64,000 bases of DNA from Isochrysis galbana (taxonomy: Eukaryota; Haptophyta; Isochrysidales; Isochrysidaceae), in assembly GCA_018136815.1 (NCBI GenBank), contig CM030944.1, positions 1,178,456 to 1,242,455 of the forward strand, given 5' to 3'. Below are positions 33,848 through 44,965 of the stretch, piece by piece (positions within the stretch are counted from its first letter, which is position 1; each line of letters starts with the position of its first letter). The notes under the pieces were generated by a model, which saw only the letters and a list, made by a program, of their open reading frames with translations, was not told where the DNA came from and did not search any database. The translations under genes were made by a program, and so were the position numbers.

Positions 33848-34060
33848 AGAAGGAGAAGGGATAGAAAGAAAGGGGATGAGGGAGGGAGGGAGGGGGAGGG
33901 GGGGAGAGAAAGAGAGAGAGAGAGAGAGGGGGGGGGGGGGGGGGGGAGAGAAAAGAGAGAGGGAGAGAGGGAGAGAGAGGGAGAGAGAGGGAGAGAAAAG
34001 AGAGAGAGAGAGAGAAAGTCCGCTTCAGGTACTCTTAGCGGACTCCAGAATCCCAAGCAA
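33102..34060. repeat. CT-rich and GA-rich low-complexity region
   Basis: Bases about 33222-33402 are a heptanucleotide (TCCTCTC)n array. Bases about 33628-34020 are GA/GGA repeats with long G runs (33790-33800, 33828-33847, 33930-33946) and a near-perfect internal repetition of GAGAAGGAGAAGGGATAGAAA (33671 and 33847). Open frames across it are produced by the repeats. The first part is the upstream region of the desaturase gene. Confidence 0.85.
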
Positions 34061-35195
34061 GTAGACTCCGCCTCTGGTCACACGGGGAGAGAGGCGCCCA
34101 GAGATCTCTCGTCTGCCCCTCGGCGCAGAAGAGCGAGCGCTCTTCATTAGCGCCGACGGCCACCCGCGCCGCGAGGAGAGAGAGAGGGCCATGCTTCCTC
34201 TCCCCCTCACGCACCCCCCCCCCCACGGTACAATCCGTTTGGGGCCCGAGAGCATGTTCACGAAACAGAAAGAGCCTCGTCAGGTGGAGGGGGAGAGGCC
34301 GTCTGGTTGCTATCGTTTTGTTGTAGCGGTGTCGTGTGTACAGTAAGGGTGCACCATTAACAATTAAGAACCCCCCTTATTAAGAAAACTAGACGCAAAT
34401 TGGCCGTCCAGCGACGAGAAACGGAGCTGAAGTGAGAGGTCTCCAACTAAGGACTAAGGATTAAGGATAAGAAACTCGGTGCAAGAAAACAAGAAAACTT
34501 TTCTGTGTGTTGCAGGCCTCTAGCCCGGTCACTCACTATATGGGTGCGGAGGGAACCAGCTACAATGGGTGAATGAAGGGCTAAATACTAAATAAGAAAT
34601 AAGCTCCCTATGGATTCCGGTAGGATGGACCAGCAAAAAAAAGTGGGGGTTCTCCGGCGAAATTTTCGAACAAAATACTGAATTTCGGGCCGTCGAACGT
34701 CGAAGGCGGTGCGCGAAATAAAGTCGTCGGGTCCCCCTCCGGTATATTTTTAGATTTTTAGTGAGGCGTCGTTATAGATGATGACCCTGTGGCTCGACTC
34801 CGCGCGAGCGCGCCGGCGGGAGTCTGTGGAGGGTTTAGGCACGCGAGTGCTTAGCAGGGGAGGGCAAGGAGTGCATCGCAAGAGATCAAGAGTCAAGAGT
34901 CAAGAGGAGGAGCTAGGTGTGTGTGTAGAGAGATGAGGTGGGGTTAGGGGCGGCACACTCGCCCATCGCGCATCGCGCCGCGTGACGCAAGGTTGTCTCG
35001 GGAATGGGAATACCAAGGGGGGGCGCAAGCCCGATCCCCACCCCCCCACCCCCACCCCCCGAAATATGCAGCAAATATGCGAAATATGCGGCGGAGAGCG
35101 GAGATATATATGCAAAATCACCGAAAAGGGGCCAAAATGTTGCCAAAATATAAAGCTATGCAAAACATATCTTGCGTATTTCTGTTTGGGCCTAG
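34061..35195. other. No gene recognised
   Basis: Intergenic DNA with moderate GC; short frames only. A (C)n/(G)n patch lies near 35035-35065. Confidence 0.4.
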
Positions 35196-35425
35196 CGGGG
35201 GGGGGAGGGGAAGGTCAGTACGAGAGGAGGCCCATGCATGCCTGAGAGTACGAGTCCCGACCCACGCCCATTGGCCATTGGACATCTGGGTCAGGGTATT
35301 GATTGCTCAGCCCATGCCAGGAGGCAGGGCATGAGATTGTGACCGACGGCCCCCCCCGGCGGGAAGTTAGTGCTAGTGCCCGGTGAGGGGGGCCCAGAGC
35401 GCCCCCATTGTCCCCGAATTATAAC
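35196..35425 (-). mobile_element. Diverged, partial copy of the 0.93-kb retroposon family (copy D)
   Basis: It aligns to the 5' part of copies A-C: GTCAGTACGAGAGGAGGCCC, then CGACCCACGCCCATTGG, ATTGATTGCTCAGCCCATGCC and GGGGGGCCCAGAGCGCCCCC. It is shorter and more diverged than A-C. No target duplication is recognised. Confidence 0.6.
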
Positions 35426-35833
35426 ACTAGCACTAGCACACTAGTTTTTACCATCTATTGATTAATGTGCTTACTCCGTTTCTGCGGTTTCGCCTCCCAC
35501 TACGTAGGCCACTCCCAAATCGTCACCAACGACTCCGGACTCACAGACTCAGCTCATAATAAAGGCCTCGTCTAAAGAGCTTACTACCCAAAGTCGTATC
35601 TCGTACAAACTGGCGTGCGCTGCTACTGCCGATCTGCCAATGTTGCGACTTTGCGAATCTAGTGTGCGTGTGCCGCCTCCTCCCCTCGTTTCCATCCCTC
35701 CCTCTTTTCTGGCCCACAAGGGCGAGGACTCCCGGGGGCTCACGCGACAATGCGCACTGCTATTGTCAGGCGAGGCTGGTGGGTGGAGCGGGGCTTGCAT
35801 CATGTCCATGAGCTAGGTCGTGCCCACATTCAT
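35426..35833. other. No gene recognised
   Basis: Short intergenic stretch downstream of the PEBP gene; it should include its 3' UTR. Confidence 0.35.
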
Positions 35834-36733
35834 TCATGCAACCTTGGCACTTAGTGTTGTTTTCCCTGATGCAAAAATACAAGGGCATAGTGAATAGTGG
35901 TGGTAACCGAGCCAATGCCACTCTATGCCCAAAAACATGGCGAGGCGCGCACCTAGGACTTTCCCTTTCATTGCCTTCATGATCTCCTCTCTAGATGCGC
36001 CACTCGGAAGTTGGAGGCGGGTGCTCAGTGCATACAGCTTAAAAATGCACATCGTGCCGTCAATCGAGGGGCCATGATAGCGTGTGCCGCCAAATGACGT
36101 CGTTCCTACAATAGGACAGGTGCATAGCAATGATTTCCGCTGGGCAAGTCGAAATTCCATCAGAGTACACCTGCATGAATAGCGGTGGGAGACCACACCT
36201 TCCTTTGCCCGATTCTCCTCCTTAAACGAGGCATCGAGAGCCCCATGAATCATCTGCTGCATGCGCTCAATCTCCGGGTCGACCCACCCGTCGATCGCGC
36301 CCATGGGATCGACAACTACCGGCGCTTGCCCCGCGTCCTCCTTAAAGCCAAGCCTACCCACATCGGACGCATCTGCACCGCTCAGCTCATCCCTGATCTG
36401 ATCGACCTCCTTCGGAATATCGTATACGATCCAGTGCGTCTTGCGTCCATTGCTGCCCGTTTCGGGCCCCTCAGAATCCACAATAAGCACGAACGACTCC
36501 GTGTTCTTCGGCGCGCCTGACCACGAGAGCGCAGGGTTCACATTGTCCTCATCGCCACGGTTGTCTGTTGGGAACTCTCCTCCATGGGCGAAGCTACTGC
36601 TGGAGAGCTTGAAGTCGGGCTTCTTCTCTGAGGGCTTGCTCTCCTTCTTCTTCCTCCTCCCCTTCGCCGCCTCGCATCCGAGCAGCGCGGCGAGCAGTAG
36701 AAGCAGCAGTGGCCAGCGCGAGGCGCGAGCCAT
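35834..36733 (-). CDS. Secreted PEBP-family (phosphatidylethanolamine-binding/RKIP-like) protein
   Basis: Three exons: 36733-36199, 36105-35953 and 35865-35834, giving 239 residues. Both introns (93 and 87 bp) are multiples of three and lack stops, so the gene reads open without splicing. Removing intron 1 restores EGTTSFGGTRYHGPSIDG, which matches the PEBP ligand-pocket block (E-G-x-x-x-F-G-x-x-x-Y-x-G-P). Removing intron 2 gives KGKVLGKTTL, the usual C-terminal strand. Residues 1-22 are a signal peptide (WPLLLLLLAALLGCEAA), followed by a Lys-rich linker. The core has NPALSWSGAP and HWIVYDIPKE. PEBPs bind phospholipid headgroups or phosphoproteins; an ER/secreted form is less usual. ATG 36733 is chosen because the frame upstream has only GTG. 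Confidence 0.85.
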   Translation of the reverse strand: MARASRWPLLLLLLAALLGCEAAKGRRKKKESKPSEKKPDFKLSSSSFAHGGEFPTDNRGDEDNVNPALSWSGAPKNTESFVLIVDSEGPETGSNGRKTHWIVYDIPKEVDQIRDELSGADASDVGRLGFKEDAGQAPVVVDPMGAIDGWVDPEIERMQQMIHGALDASFKEENRAKEGVVSHRYSCRCTLMEFRLAQRKSLLCTCPIVGTTSFGGTRYHGPSIDGTMCIFKLYALSTRLQLPSGASREEIMKAMKGKVLGARLAMFLGIEWHWLGYHHYSLCPCIFASGKTTLSAKVA

Positions 36734-38100
36734 CGGCACCGCCTTCACACAGAGAGGTGGCTCTCTTGAGACTCCTCTCCCTCTGGGGGGGGGGGGGGGG
36801 GGGGGTCCGGGGAGGAAAAGAAATTGGACCTCAGGTCAGCCCTTCGTTTGGTCTGTGATCACTGCTCTCTGCAGCCGGACTCGGTCTCCGCCTGTTTGGC
36901 CCCACCCTTATGGGGCCCAGGGCCCAGTGATAGTCAGCAACACTGTGTAGATCATAGGCATGAACATAGCGCTAGCGCAACGGCGAGAACACGTGTCCCG
37001 ACAACACCCCACGTTGCCACTATGGGAGTAGAACTTACACATATACAAAAGAACTCACTTGAGTCCACACACTCCCCCACAGCGTGCTAACGCTGATTAG
37101 GACAAACACGTTCATTGAGTAGTGACGATCGGTGACGGAGGAATGTGGTCTTGTCCAAGCACTTAGTGAATATATCAGCTGTCATCTGTGATGTGGATAT
37201 CCAGTGAGGAACGGAGATACGATTGAGGAATTGTTCCCGAGCATATAGCAGCCATCGTTCTTAGTGACGGGTACCGAATGAATGCGCACGCGCGCGGTGG
37301 CCTAGGGTAGAAAACCCAAGCTCAAAAGACCGCTGGAGCTCAACGCCCCCATCTTTACAGAGAACGAAAAAGGAAAGCTAACAATGAACGACAACCTTGG
37401 CCTCGTGGCTCGTGGCAGAAGCGATCGGCCTAACCGAAAAGCTCTCCTGAGGCTGAGGCACATTTCCCCCTCGGAAGATAACCCTGAGGCTGAGGAGACA
37501 GGCACCACAAGCGAAGGATGACGTGTCAAAAACGAAACCTTCACATCATAAAAGAAAGAAACGAGCCACCTAGAGGCACAAGAGGAAGGCGAGAACAGAC
37601 CACTAGAGGGGCCGGTGCACCCCCGCCCTACCCAACCCCCCCCACAACCCACAACCCGAGCCCCTAAGTAGAGCACGAGGGGAGTTGCCGCATGGCGGGA
37701 AGTGAGGGAAAGGAAGGGAAGTAGGCGTGGCTACGATAGTCGACTTCATAGCCGCGCGCGAGGCCGAGGCGAGAATATAAAAAGGTTTTTTTTTCTCAGT
37801 GGAGATTGGGGCTTAGCGGCTTAGCCCGACCCCCCTGTCTCTCCCTTGCTTGCTCGTCATAACGGCTTCGGGCTAGGGCGTGCCGTCCCGATTGTCGCCT
37901 GTCGGTTTGCGCGGCTCTGTGGTGGAGGTTGGGGTGTAGGGTCAATGCGATGGCTTGTTGGTGTTTGGTGCAGGCCAACGAAAGGCAAGTGCGAGTCGCG
38001 TTGCGTGTTGCTTAGCGTTGGAGAGTTTGGGTTGTTGTGTTGGGTGCGCAGGACATGCTAGATGCTAGACATGGCAGCTAAGGTGGACTGCCAGACCCCC
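36734..38100. other. No gene; contains a dispersed-repeat copy at 37290-37800
   Basis: A G run lies at 36786-36806. Bases about 37290-37800 resemble 47600-47960 (GCCCCTAAGT(A/G)GAGCACGAGG, GGCGTGGCTACGA, GGCGAGAATAT). I see no exon. Confidence 0.5.
37290..37800. repeat. Dispersed repeat family R2, partial copy
   Basis: It shares its right half with 47600-47960, ending GGCGAGAATATAAAAAGG here and GGCGAGAATATTAAGAAG there. The class is unknown. Confidence 0.5.
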
Positions 38101-38108
38101 GCGCCAGC
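38101..38108. repeat. hAT target-site duplication, left
   Basis: GCGCCAGC, identical to 39369-39376. Confidence 0.9.
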
Positions 38109-39368
38109 CAGTGTTGGGGCATCAGCTTGTCAGCTTACATCAGTTGAGGGAGCGGATCACCGATATCAGCTTATATCAGCTTACTGACCTCTATCAGCTA
38201 TTATCAGCCCCAAGGCTCCAAAGCAAGACATTATCAGCTTATATTGGCTTTCTCTTTCTCATTCACACCAACATATTCACTTAAGCTCGGACTCGGGATC
38301 CTCGGGAACCATGTCCAACTCCCACGGTAACACAGCAGACTTCCAATCTTCAAGACTAGAGTCCAACAACAAATTGGTATGGGACCTCACAAAAGCCTAT
38401 CAACCGTTTTTTGGCCCAGACGATTGCGCTTCTTAGAGTGTATCCATCCCTCGACTGACCAAGAATGCTCGCACCCAGAGGCCGAGCAATGCATTGAGAC
38501 CAGGCGCATGGCTGCCCAACAAAGGTGTTGCCACGGTTGCAAGTAGATCTTGGCCCACTTGTATGAAGCCATGCTGCGGCTGTGCGTAGAGAAGGCATAG
38601 TCATCAGTTAAATCGTGAGCCCCACAGGCTAGAGCCTCCTCAAAATCAGCAAGCTCACTCATCAACACCGGGTAAGGATGGTCGCTGTTGGACATCTGAC
38701 GGAGCACGGATCGCACGTCACGTTGCTCTTGTACACTAAAAGTCCGCCGGCAAAATTCCGGCTCGAAACGGTACGCAGCTGTCATACAAGGAACATGAAA
38801 ATATTCCCACCGAGCCATGAAGAGTTCATGAATCTTCTTGCGAGCTCTTTCGCTTAGACCCCTGATTGGATCGCGGTACAAGGCGTCAAGTTGCAACATG
38901 TATCCATACACTTTGCCAAGTGTAGCCCCGTGCTTGCCATCAAGCATACGGAGCAAGACAATCGCGGGCTCAAGGACTCGCAGGCACGTGTCGACCACTC
39001 AAGGGCTGTGCCCTCGAGCTGGTCGAGCGGGCGGCGTCCCCAAGCCTCCGACGCGTCGCTTGCCGGACAATCGTCGTCCGTCTCGGTGACTGCGTTGCGT
39101 ACGGCGTCGACATTCCCGCCCTCGCCGGCGCCCTCGCAATCCTCCTCGTCGGAGAGGTGGGAACGGCGCGCCAGCATGGCGAGCTGCAAGGGCGTGGGTG
39201 GCGCGTGCCGCCCCCCCCTGCCTCTCTTTCGAAAAATTCTTAGTTTTCTTTTTGAGATAGTGGGTTTTGTTTTGGCCACCCTCCACTGATAGCTGATATC
39301 AGTGATTTGCCAAATTAGAGCTAATACTGATATAAGGCGCTAATATAAGTACTGATGCCCCAACACTG
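38109..39368 (-). mobile_element. hAT-superfamily DNA transposon, internally deleted (1,260 bp)
   Basis: Terminal inverted repeats CAGTGTTGGGGCATCAG (38109-38125) and its exact complement (39352-39368) are bounded by a perfect 8-bp duplication, GCGCCAGC. An 8-bp duplication and CA(G)-starting ends are hallmarks of hAT elements. Many copies of ATCAGCTTA/TATCAG lie near both ends and are probably transposase-binding sites. The interior encodes only the two ends of a transposase. The ends are intact and identical, so the insertion looks fairly young. Confidence 0.92.
38387..39279 (-). pseudogene. hAT transposase remnant (N-terminal and C-terminal parts only)
   Basis: The upstream part (39279 to about 39010) begins MAKTKPTISKRKLRIFRKR and is acidic after residue 40. 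The downstream part (about 39000-38387) encodes about 200 residues ending in SGCEHSWSVEGWIHSKKRNR and LGQKTVDRLL, the hAT dimerisation block (usually E-R-x-F-S ... N-R-L). The two parts are in different frames and meet near 39000, and the DDE core is missing, so the product cannot be an active transposase. Confidence 0.8.
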
Positions 39369-39376
39369 GCGCCAGC
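39369..39376. repeat. hAT target-site duplication, right
   Basis: GCGCCAGC, identical to 38101-38108. Confidence 0.9.
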
Positions 39377-39553
39377 AGGACTGGCGTTAATGCCTAGAAA
39401 AAAACTCTTGAAGACGATACAGCATCGGCGCCGGCAAGAAAAGACCAAACCTGAGGCTCGCGGCCTCTAAGGCTCTAGGGGGTACGGGTAGAGAGGAGCA
39501 AGAAGGCCCGCTTATTAGTTATTAGAGCCATAAGCAGCATAAGGGAGCGGTGT

Positions 39554-39568
39554 CGGCTATCAGTGGTT
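39554..39568. repeat. Left target-site duplication of retroposon copy B
   Basis: CGGCTATCAGTGGTT, identical to 40493-40507. Confidence 0.85.
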
Positions 39569-40492
39569 TTTTTAATTTTTCTGAGCATTAGTACCACTAC
39601 TCTCACTAGCCCGGCACTAACACGACAGCCCTCAGCGCACCTGCCCGTACACCTTGGCGCGTGCTGTTGTCACAGATACATACTCCTATGCACCCTTCCA
39701 CATCTCCCCCCTCGCAGGCCCCCGGCCCCCATTCTAACTCCCCACAAGTTAGAATGAGGGAGAACCCATTGAGGCGGACCGAACGACGCCGGCCGACTCT
39801 CCGGGAAAAAGCACCGGGGGGGGGGGAGGACCTCTCGTCAAAAAAGGAGAGCGGCCCTTACAGCTCGCGCCGCGAGCGGTCCTCGAAGAAATAAATGACT
39901 GCGCCCCCCGATACCTGCCACAGGGACGTCTTGAGCCACTCCCTTCTTCTCGCCTCTCCTGTCGCCAGTCGCCCCCCTTCGCCCGTTTGCTAACGCAAAC
40001 GGGGCTCGTTTCTCACCACACTCCATCGGGGGGGGTGCAAATCCCCCCCTCTCCCTCGTTCCATTCTCTTCCGCCCCGGTCCCTGCGGCGCGTCGCCATG
40101 CGGCGCGCCATGGCCTGCTCTCAGAGGTCCTTCAGGGGCGCCCAGAGGGCCAGCAGGGGCAGCTCAGGGGCAGTGGAGGCTGGGGCTCAGCCCCTGGCCC
40201 CCCCTGCCTCTCCCTCGCTCGCCTCGCTGGCCTTGGGTGCCTCCCTGAGGCCCCTGTCTGCCTGGCGACCAGGGATGGGGGGGGGAGTCAGTACGAGAGC
40301 AGGCCCATGCGGGCCTGGGAGAGCGGCTCGCGGCCCGCGCCCACTAGGGGTCTGGGCTGAATTGATGAGTGCCCTGCCCCTGCCAGAGGGCAGGGGCTGG
40401 GGTTGAATGTACGGGCCCACCCCGGGGGGTGTCCGCGATGGAGAGAGGGGGGCGCGAGGCCCCCATTGACCCCCACTTATAAAAGTAGGTTG
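39569..40492 (-). mobile_element. Complete retroposon, copy B (about 0.92 kb)
   Basis: Same orientation and structure as copy A. The 5' end is at 40492 and the tail at 39569 (a T-rich run on the plus strand, TTTTTAATTTTT). Flanked by a perfect 15-bp duplication. It differs from copy A by many small indels, yet the ends correspond exactly, which fixes the family boundaries. Confidence 0.88.
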
Positions 40493-40507
40493 CGGCTATC
40501 AGTGGTT
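40493..40507. repeat. Right target-site duplication of retroposon copy B
   Basis: Pairs with 39554-39568 (15 of 15). Confidence 0.85.
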
Positions 40508-40623
40508 AGTGCATGTCTTGCCTCCCGGGATAGGCGGCAGCCCCGGTAGTTTCACTTTCAATAAAAAAGGAAGCCGTGCTCATCTAAATATACCGGTAAG
40601 ATTCCGTGCGCCGCTTTGCACCA

Positions 40624-42939
40624 TTACTCCTCGGGGAACCCTGGCACCGGAGGCCAAGCATGTGCCCCAAGTGGGAGATGCAACGGGAAGGAGAGGAGGG
40701 CATCCAAACGAGCCATGACACGTCTCACAATGGGCGCACGCTGCCGCACAACTACATTGTCACGATCTCCTTGTGCAACTATTTCCCTTTCGACCGCGCC
40801 TATTCGCCCATTGCTGTTTGCCGTACCCACGTGGGGTTTGCATGCTTCCATCGCCTCGTACCCTTGTCGACGCGGTTCACGCACACCAAGTTGCAGAGTG
40901 TTCTCGTCACCTGGAGCCAGGTGTGCCCTTGCCTTCGAAGGTGATCCTTCCACGTGCGCATACGAGGCATTGGCGTCCGAGTGCTGACTCAACTTCGACG
41001 CCAGCTTCGGGTTTGCGAAGTGCGCCTCATGGATCAAAGGAGTCTCGAGCTGCAAAATCACATATGAGAGTGGAGGCCGGTGCGAAGCTCTGCCACCTCT
41101 AATGCAGCTGAGACACTGGCTGAGGCCACACCTGCACTCGTCGCTGTCGACCATCGCCCAGTCGTCCACTAGTGCAATCTCAGCGTGTGCAACAGAAGCA
41201 CGCGATGCTCCACTTCCGGCTCCTCTTGCGCACGACGGGGAGAGGCTCGTACACGTGACGCATGTCGTGTCGCCGTCGAGGAGGTCACAGGCCCATCCGT
41301 CAGGGGGCTCGAATGCATGACTCTCTCTGCTTGGCGGTGGCGGCGTCCCATCGATCACCATCCATCCCTCGTCCATGCACTCTATTACCATGAGGGCTGC
41401 ATCACGAGCGAAGTATTCGGCGCCTGCTGTGTTGGCACAACTGGACGCCGTGCTATCCATAGTGATATACTGCTTCTCAGCGCATGCGTGACATATGCTT
41501 GAGTGGGCCTTAGCAGGTGGACATTCGCGGTCAGCTCTCCGCACAGACGTACGCAGAGAGTTCTCGTGGACCCCGCTGTCGCTTGGGATGCTTGATCGGA
41601 GGGAGTTTCGACCCGGCATGTTTGATGAAGTCGACTCCATTTCGTGAGCACTGCAGCTGTCCGCAGCATTGCGATGATGTGCAGCAAGCAATTGAGCCGC
41701 TCCGCTGCTACCCTTTCTGCTATTGTCCATTGATGCCCGACTTGGAGGTGCAAACCTAGCCTCTTCAAGCACCGATGGCTCTGACATCTTGGCTTGCGCA
41801 AGACTTGGCTCTTCGGCCGAAGAGCACACTGATGTCTCCCAGTCTCCTCCCGCTGCAATCCGCTTGGCGTGGATGGATCGACGTTGGGCAAGTGACGCTG
41901 GGTCGAGCATCGAATCCCACGGGAGCGCATAGGCAGCATTGAGGAGTGGCGTCGCGTCCTTGATTTGAGCACCAATACCCATGAGGACAAGATAGACGTC
42001 GCCAGCATCACGAGCGGACAGAAGCTCATCCCGCTGTAGTGACAAAGGAAGAGAGAGGGGAGACGGAAGGATAGTGATAGTAAGCAAGCAATCTTGCATG
42101 TCCACACGCACAAAGCGCCCAAAGAGCAAGCAAGGCATGGCAGAGCGGCTACCGTGAGTTGAAAGAGGGCTCCACAGAAGCGGAAGACCGTTGCGCTGCA
42201 TCGATCCACGAGTATGCAGTCCCAAACGCGGAGGAGGACCGGCAATGGTAGTGCTGTGGCAACGAAACATGTAAGTTGCCATTGCGCGGTCACCAACGAC
42301 GGAGCCACCTGACACGTTGATGCGAGGTGCGGGAGCGCATAGGGCTGGTGAGCGCGTCTGCTCCTGTCACCGCCTGTAGCATTGCTCATTTGGCTGCGGC
42401 ACAGCAGCTGTCCGCACCTGCATTTCCGCCAGGTGATCCATGAGCTCAGGGTCGAGGTCAGTGAGGAGTTCTTTGAGCACCGCACCGTCCACCAGGCTCA
42501 TCGTCATGTCGGGCGCGAAGTGGCCGGGCAGGATGGACTCGACCACGGAGGCAAGACTGAAGAAGGCAGTCTCCTCGTCCACCACCAGCAGAAGCATGCT
42601 CACAATGAAATTCATCGACTGGCAATACCCAACAGCGGTGTTGTGCGCAGCGTACGCGCTCAGTACGTTGCACAGCGCGTTGAGTGCCTCTGCGTGCGGG
42701 ACACGGACACCACGCGCGTGGACGGAGCCGAAGGTGCGATGCAGATCCTTCTCAATCTGCTTTGCGACGGAGGGAGTGCACGCCCCCTGGCGTGCCGCAG
42801 CGAGCGTGGAGGCGTAGAGGCCGCGCTGCATCCGCGATGCCGCCACACGCTGCCAGAGCCACGGCCGCTCGTGAGGCTCGAGTGTACCGGCGCGAGCACG
42901 TCGAGCGGCGTCGGAGGACGGGCAGGCGCAGCCGGCCAT
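40624..42939 (-). CDS. TBC-domain Rab GTPase-activating protein
   Basis: Three exons: 42939-42418, 42308-42153 and 42033-40624. All are GT-AG at phase 0; the product is 695 residues. The TBC domain spans exons 1-2 (residues about 15-240). The catalytic arginine finger lies in QIEKDLHRTFG (I-x-x-D-x-x-R) and the glutamine finger in VGYCQSMNFIV. Removing intron 1 joins LAEMQ to VAPSLVTAQWQLTCFV, and exon 2 continues LPVLLRVWDCILVDRCSATV, the standard TBC helix block. The protein should stimulate GTP hydrolysis by a Rab and so control membrane traffic. Residues about 290-695 are Ser/Cys/His-rich and without a recognised domain. The 3' end lies about 130 bp from retroposon copy B. The gene faces a phosphatase gene across a shared upstream region with a GA repeat. 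Confidence 0.88.
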
Positions 42940-43046
42940 GATGGTAGCAGATGGGCGGAGAAGGGGGGGGGCGCGCCAAGGGGGAGGAATGGGGGGAGCC
43001 GGGCCAGCCTCCCCCTCTTCTTCCCACTGAAAGAGGAAAGTAAATC

Positions 43047-43099
<53 letters not shown>

Positions 43100-43324
43100 C
43101 ATGAGGAGACGGACTTAGCAAGTAAGGCCCGTCCAACGTCCCTCCCTCCCTTTAAGTACTAACTAGGGGTTCCCTTTTGAGGGTCTCAGAGGACGGCCGG
43201 CCGGGTCCGAGTCTTTACAAGTAGTCCAAGCGCAGCCATCCTCTCTTTATTGCTAGATTAGAGTACACTACTCTAGCAGAGATCCTCATCTTGTCTTTCC
43301 GTGGAGAAGCCACGCCACCGCGAG
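42940..43324. promoter_or_regulatory. Bidirectional upstream region with (GA)n
   Basis: It lies between the divergent TBC and phosphatase start codons and should hold both promoters. A pure GA run occupies about 43050-43096. No specific core element can be named with confidence. Confidence 0.45.
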
Positions 43325-44514
43325 ATGCTCCCGTCGGCATTCGTCGCCTCATCCCTCGCGTGGGGAGCAGAGGCACGGTGGGCTTTGGGTGAGCGCGCGC
43401 TTGGGTGGGCCCGGCCTCTCCGGATGAGCGAGGGCCAGCCCTTCGACGGACTCACCTGCGGCGCCTTCAAGATGCAGCCGTACGCCGCCAACGAGCAGCG
43501 GCAGCGGATTGCCAACTTCCTCCACCAGGCAGAGCAGGAGGGCGATGAAGAGCAGGAAGGCCAGGCAGAGCAGATCACCGTGAGCGTAGGCGCTCTTTGT
43601 GCGAGGGCGCGTAGGCTGCGTGACGCTTGGCGTCTCGACCAGCTCAGCCCGCAACAGTGGGAGCAAACCAGATTTGACAGCCACTACATCAAGGGCGAGG
43701 GCGCGCAGGCGGAGCAGCGCTCGTGGAGTAATTGGCTCGTGCCCGGCCGGCTGATGCTCGGTCAGTATCCGCACTGCCAGCCGGCTGTTCCGGGACCGAG
43801 TGCCGAAGCGGCTCGAGACCACTTGCTCCGACTGAGTCAGGCTGGCATCGATGGCTTTGTCTGTCTTCAAGCGGAAATTCCACCACAAGACGAGCCGGAC
43901 CGCTGGCCAGTGGACGGCGTCCGTCTCCCTGACAGGAGAGATCGGGCCCATTGGCCGGCGGCATTTGTGCGATACGCTACGGATGCCTTGGTCGCAGCGG
44001 CCATGACAAAGACGGCCCAGAAACCCAAGTTCTATTACTTTGGCATAGACGATCTCTCGGTAATGCCTAGGCTTGCTTTGCTTGTGTCCTGGTCCCCTCT
44101 CCATTTGGCCTTCACGCCACACGACTGCAAGCAGCGTCTAGCCGTATGCTGGCGCGCGTTCTCACTTCTTTTTTGTGCTATGACACGTAGGTCCCCGAGG
44201 ATGAGATGGCCTTGCTTAGCGCTCTTGACCGCTTTCTCGCGCATTTCGAGGACGGCGGCTCCGCGATCTATGTGCATTGCTGGGGAGGCCGTGGTCGTGC
44301 TGGCTTGGTGGGAGCCTGTCTTTATTCTCTGCTCCGACCAGAGCTCGACGCCTGTGCAGTATTAGATGCCGTGCAGAATGCGTATAGCAGCCGCTTGGGG
44401 GCCGAACATATGCAAGTCGGGTTGCGTAGGTCACCGCAGACTGACGAGCAGCGGGCCTTCGTTGGCAGCTTTGTGGAGCGAGTGCGAACAGCAGTTTGGG
44501 CCGCCACAATATGA
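43325..44514 (+). CDS. Dual-specificity/tyrosine-type protein phosphatase
   Basis: Two exons: 43325-44059 and 44191-44514 (intron GTAATG...CACGTAG, phase 0); 352 residues. The ATG at 43325 is used because the frame upstream has only GTG. The P-loop HCWGGRGRAG gives the CX5R signature with the nucleophilic Cys and the phosphate-binding Arg. The general-acid loop YFGIDDLSVPEDE is split by the intron, which supports the splice model. Earlier blocks (WLVPGRLMLGQYP; GIDGFVCLQAEIPP) fit the N-terminal half of DSP/PTP folds. Residues 1-130 are a separate, Gln/Glu/Arg-rich extension. Substrate is unknown; related cyanobacterial and plant proteins are generic DSP-like phosphatases. Confidence 0.88.
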
Positions 44515-44924
44515 CACGCCCAAAATCAGCGGTAGTCATCATAGAGTACTGCGCGATCGCATGGCTATTGTCCCAGGATCCCGAGATGTGCAGTAAACTT
44601 GCGCGTCATATGCCCAACGGCTGACTTTCGGTATGAAAATTGCGTCGAGTTCGATGCCGCCCTTGACGAGCTCTGAACGCGAATCGGACTGATGTAAGAA
44701 CATCGAAACGTGGGTTCGGACTCACACAATGCGGAGAGAGGGTAGTGCCACCCGCTTCAGTTGGCCCTCAAGAGCTCGGCTCCATGCTTCCCTCACACAC
44801 ATCACACGGGGGAGCACGATGATGAGCTGCACGATGCGGTGTACCTAGTAGTATCTAGTAGTACTACTAATAATTCAGAAGGCGCATCCCCATGGTGATT
44901 AAGAATTTTTATCTGATTGTTTGT
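44515..44924. other. No gene recognised
   Basis: Downstream region of the phosphatase gene; short frames only. Confidence 0.4.
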
Positions 44925-44965
44925 ACGACTACTGCCACTAGCATTGTACTAACACGACAGGTCCG
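44925..44965 (-). mobile_element. Short 3'-end fragment of the retroposon family (copy F)
   Basis: GACTACTGCCACTAGCATTG and then TACTAACACGACAGG match the tail-side end of copies A-C (CCACTACTCTCACTAGC..., CACTAACACGACAG). Only about 40 bp is present, consistent with strong 5' truncation. Confidence 0.55.

Noticed and set aside
33214-34056. Long frames across CT/GA tracts
   Set aside because: Pure repeat translation.
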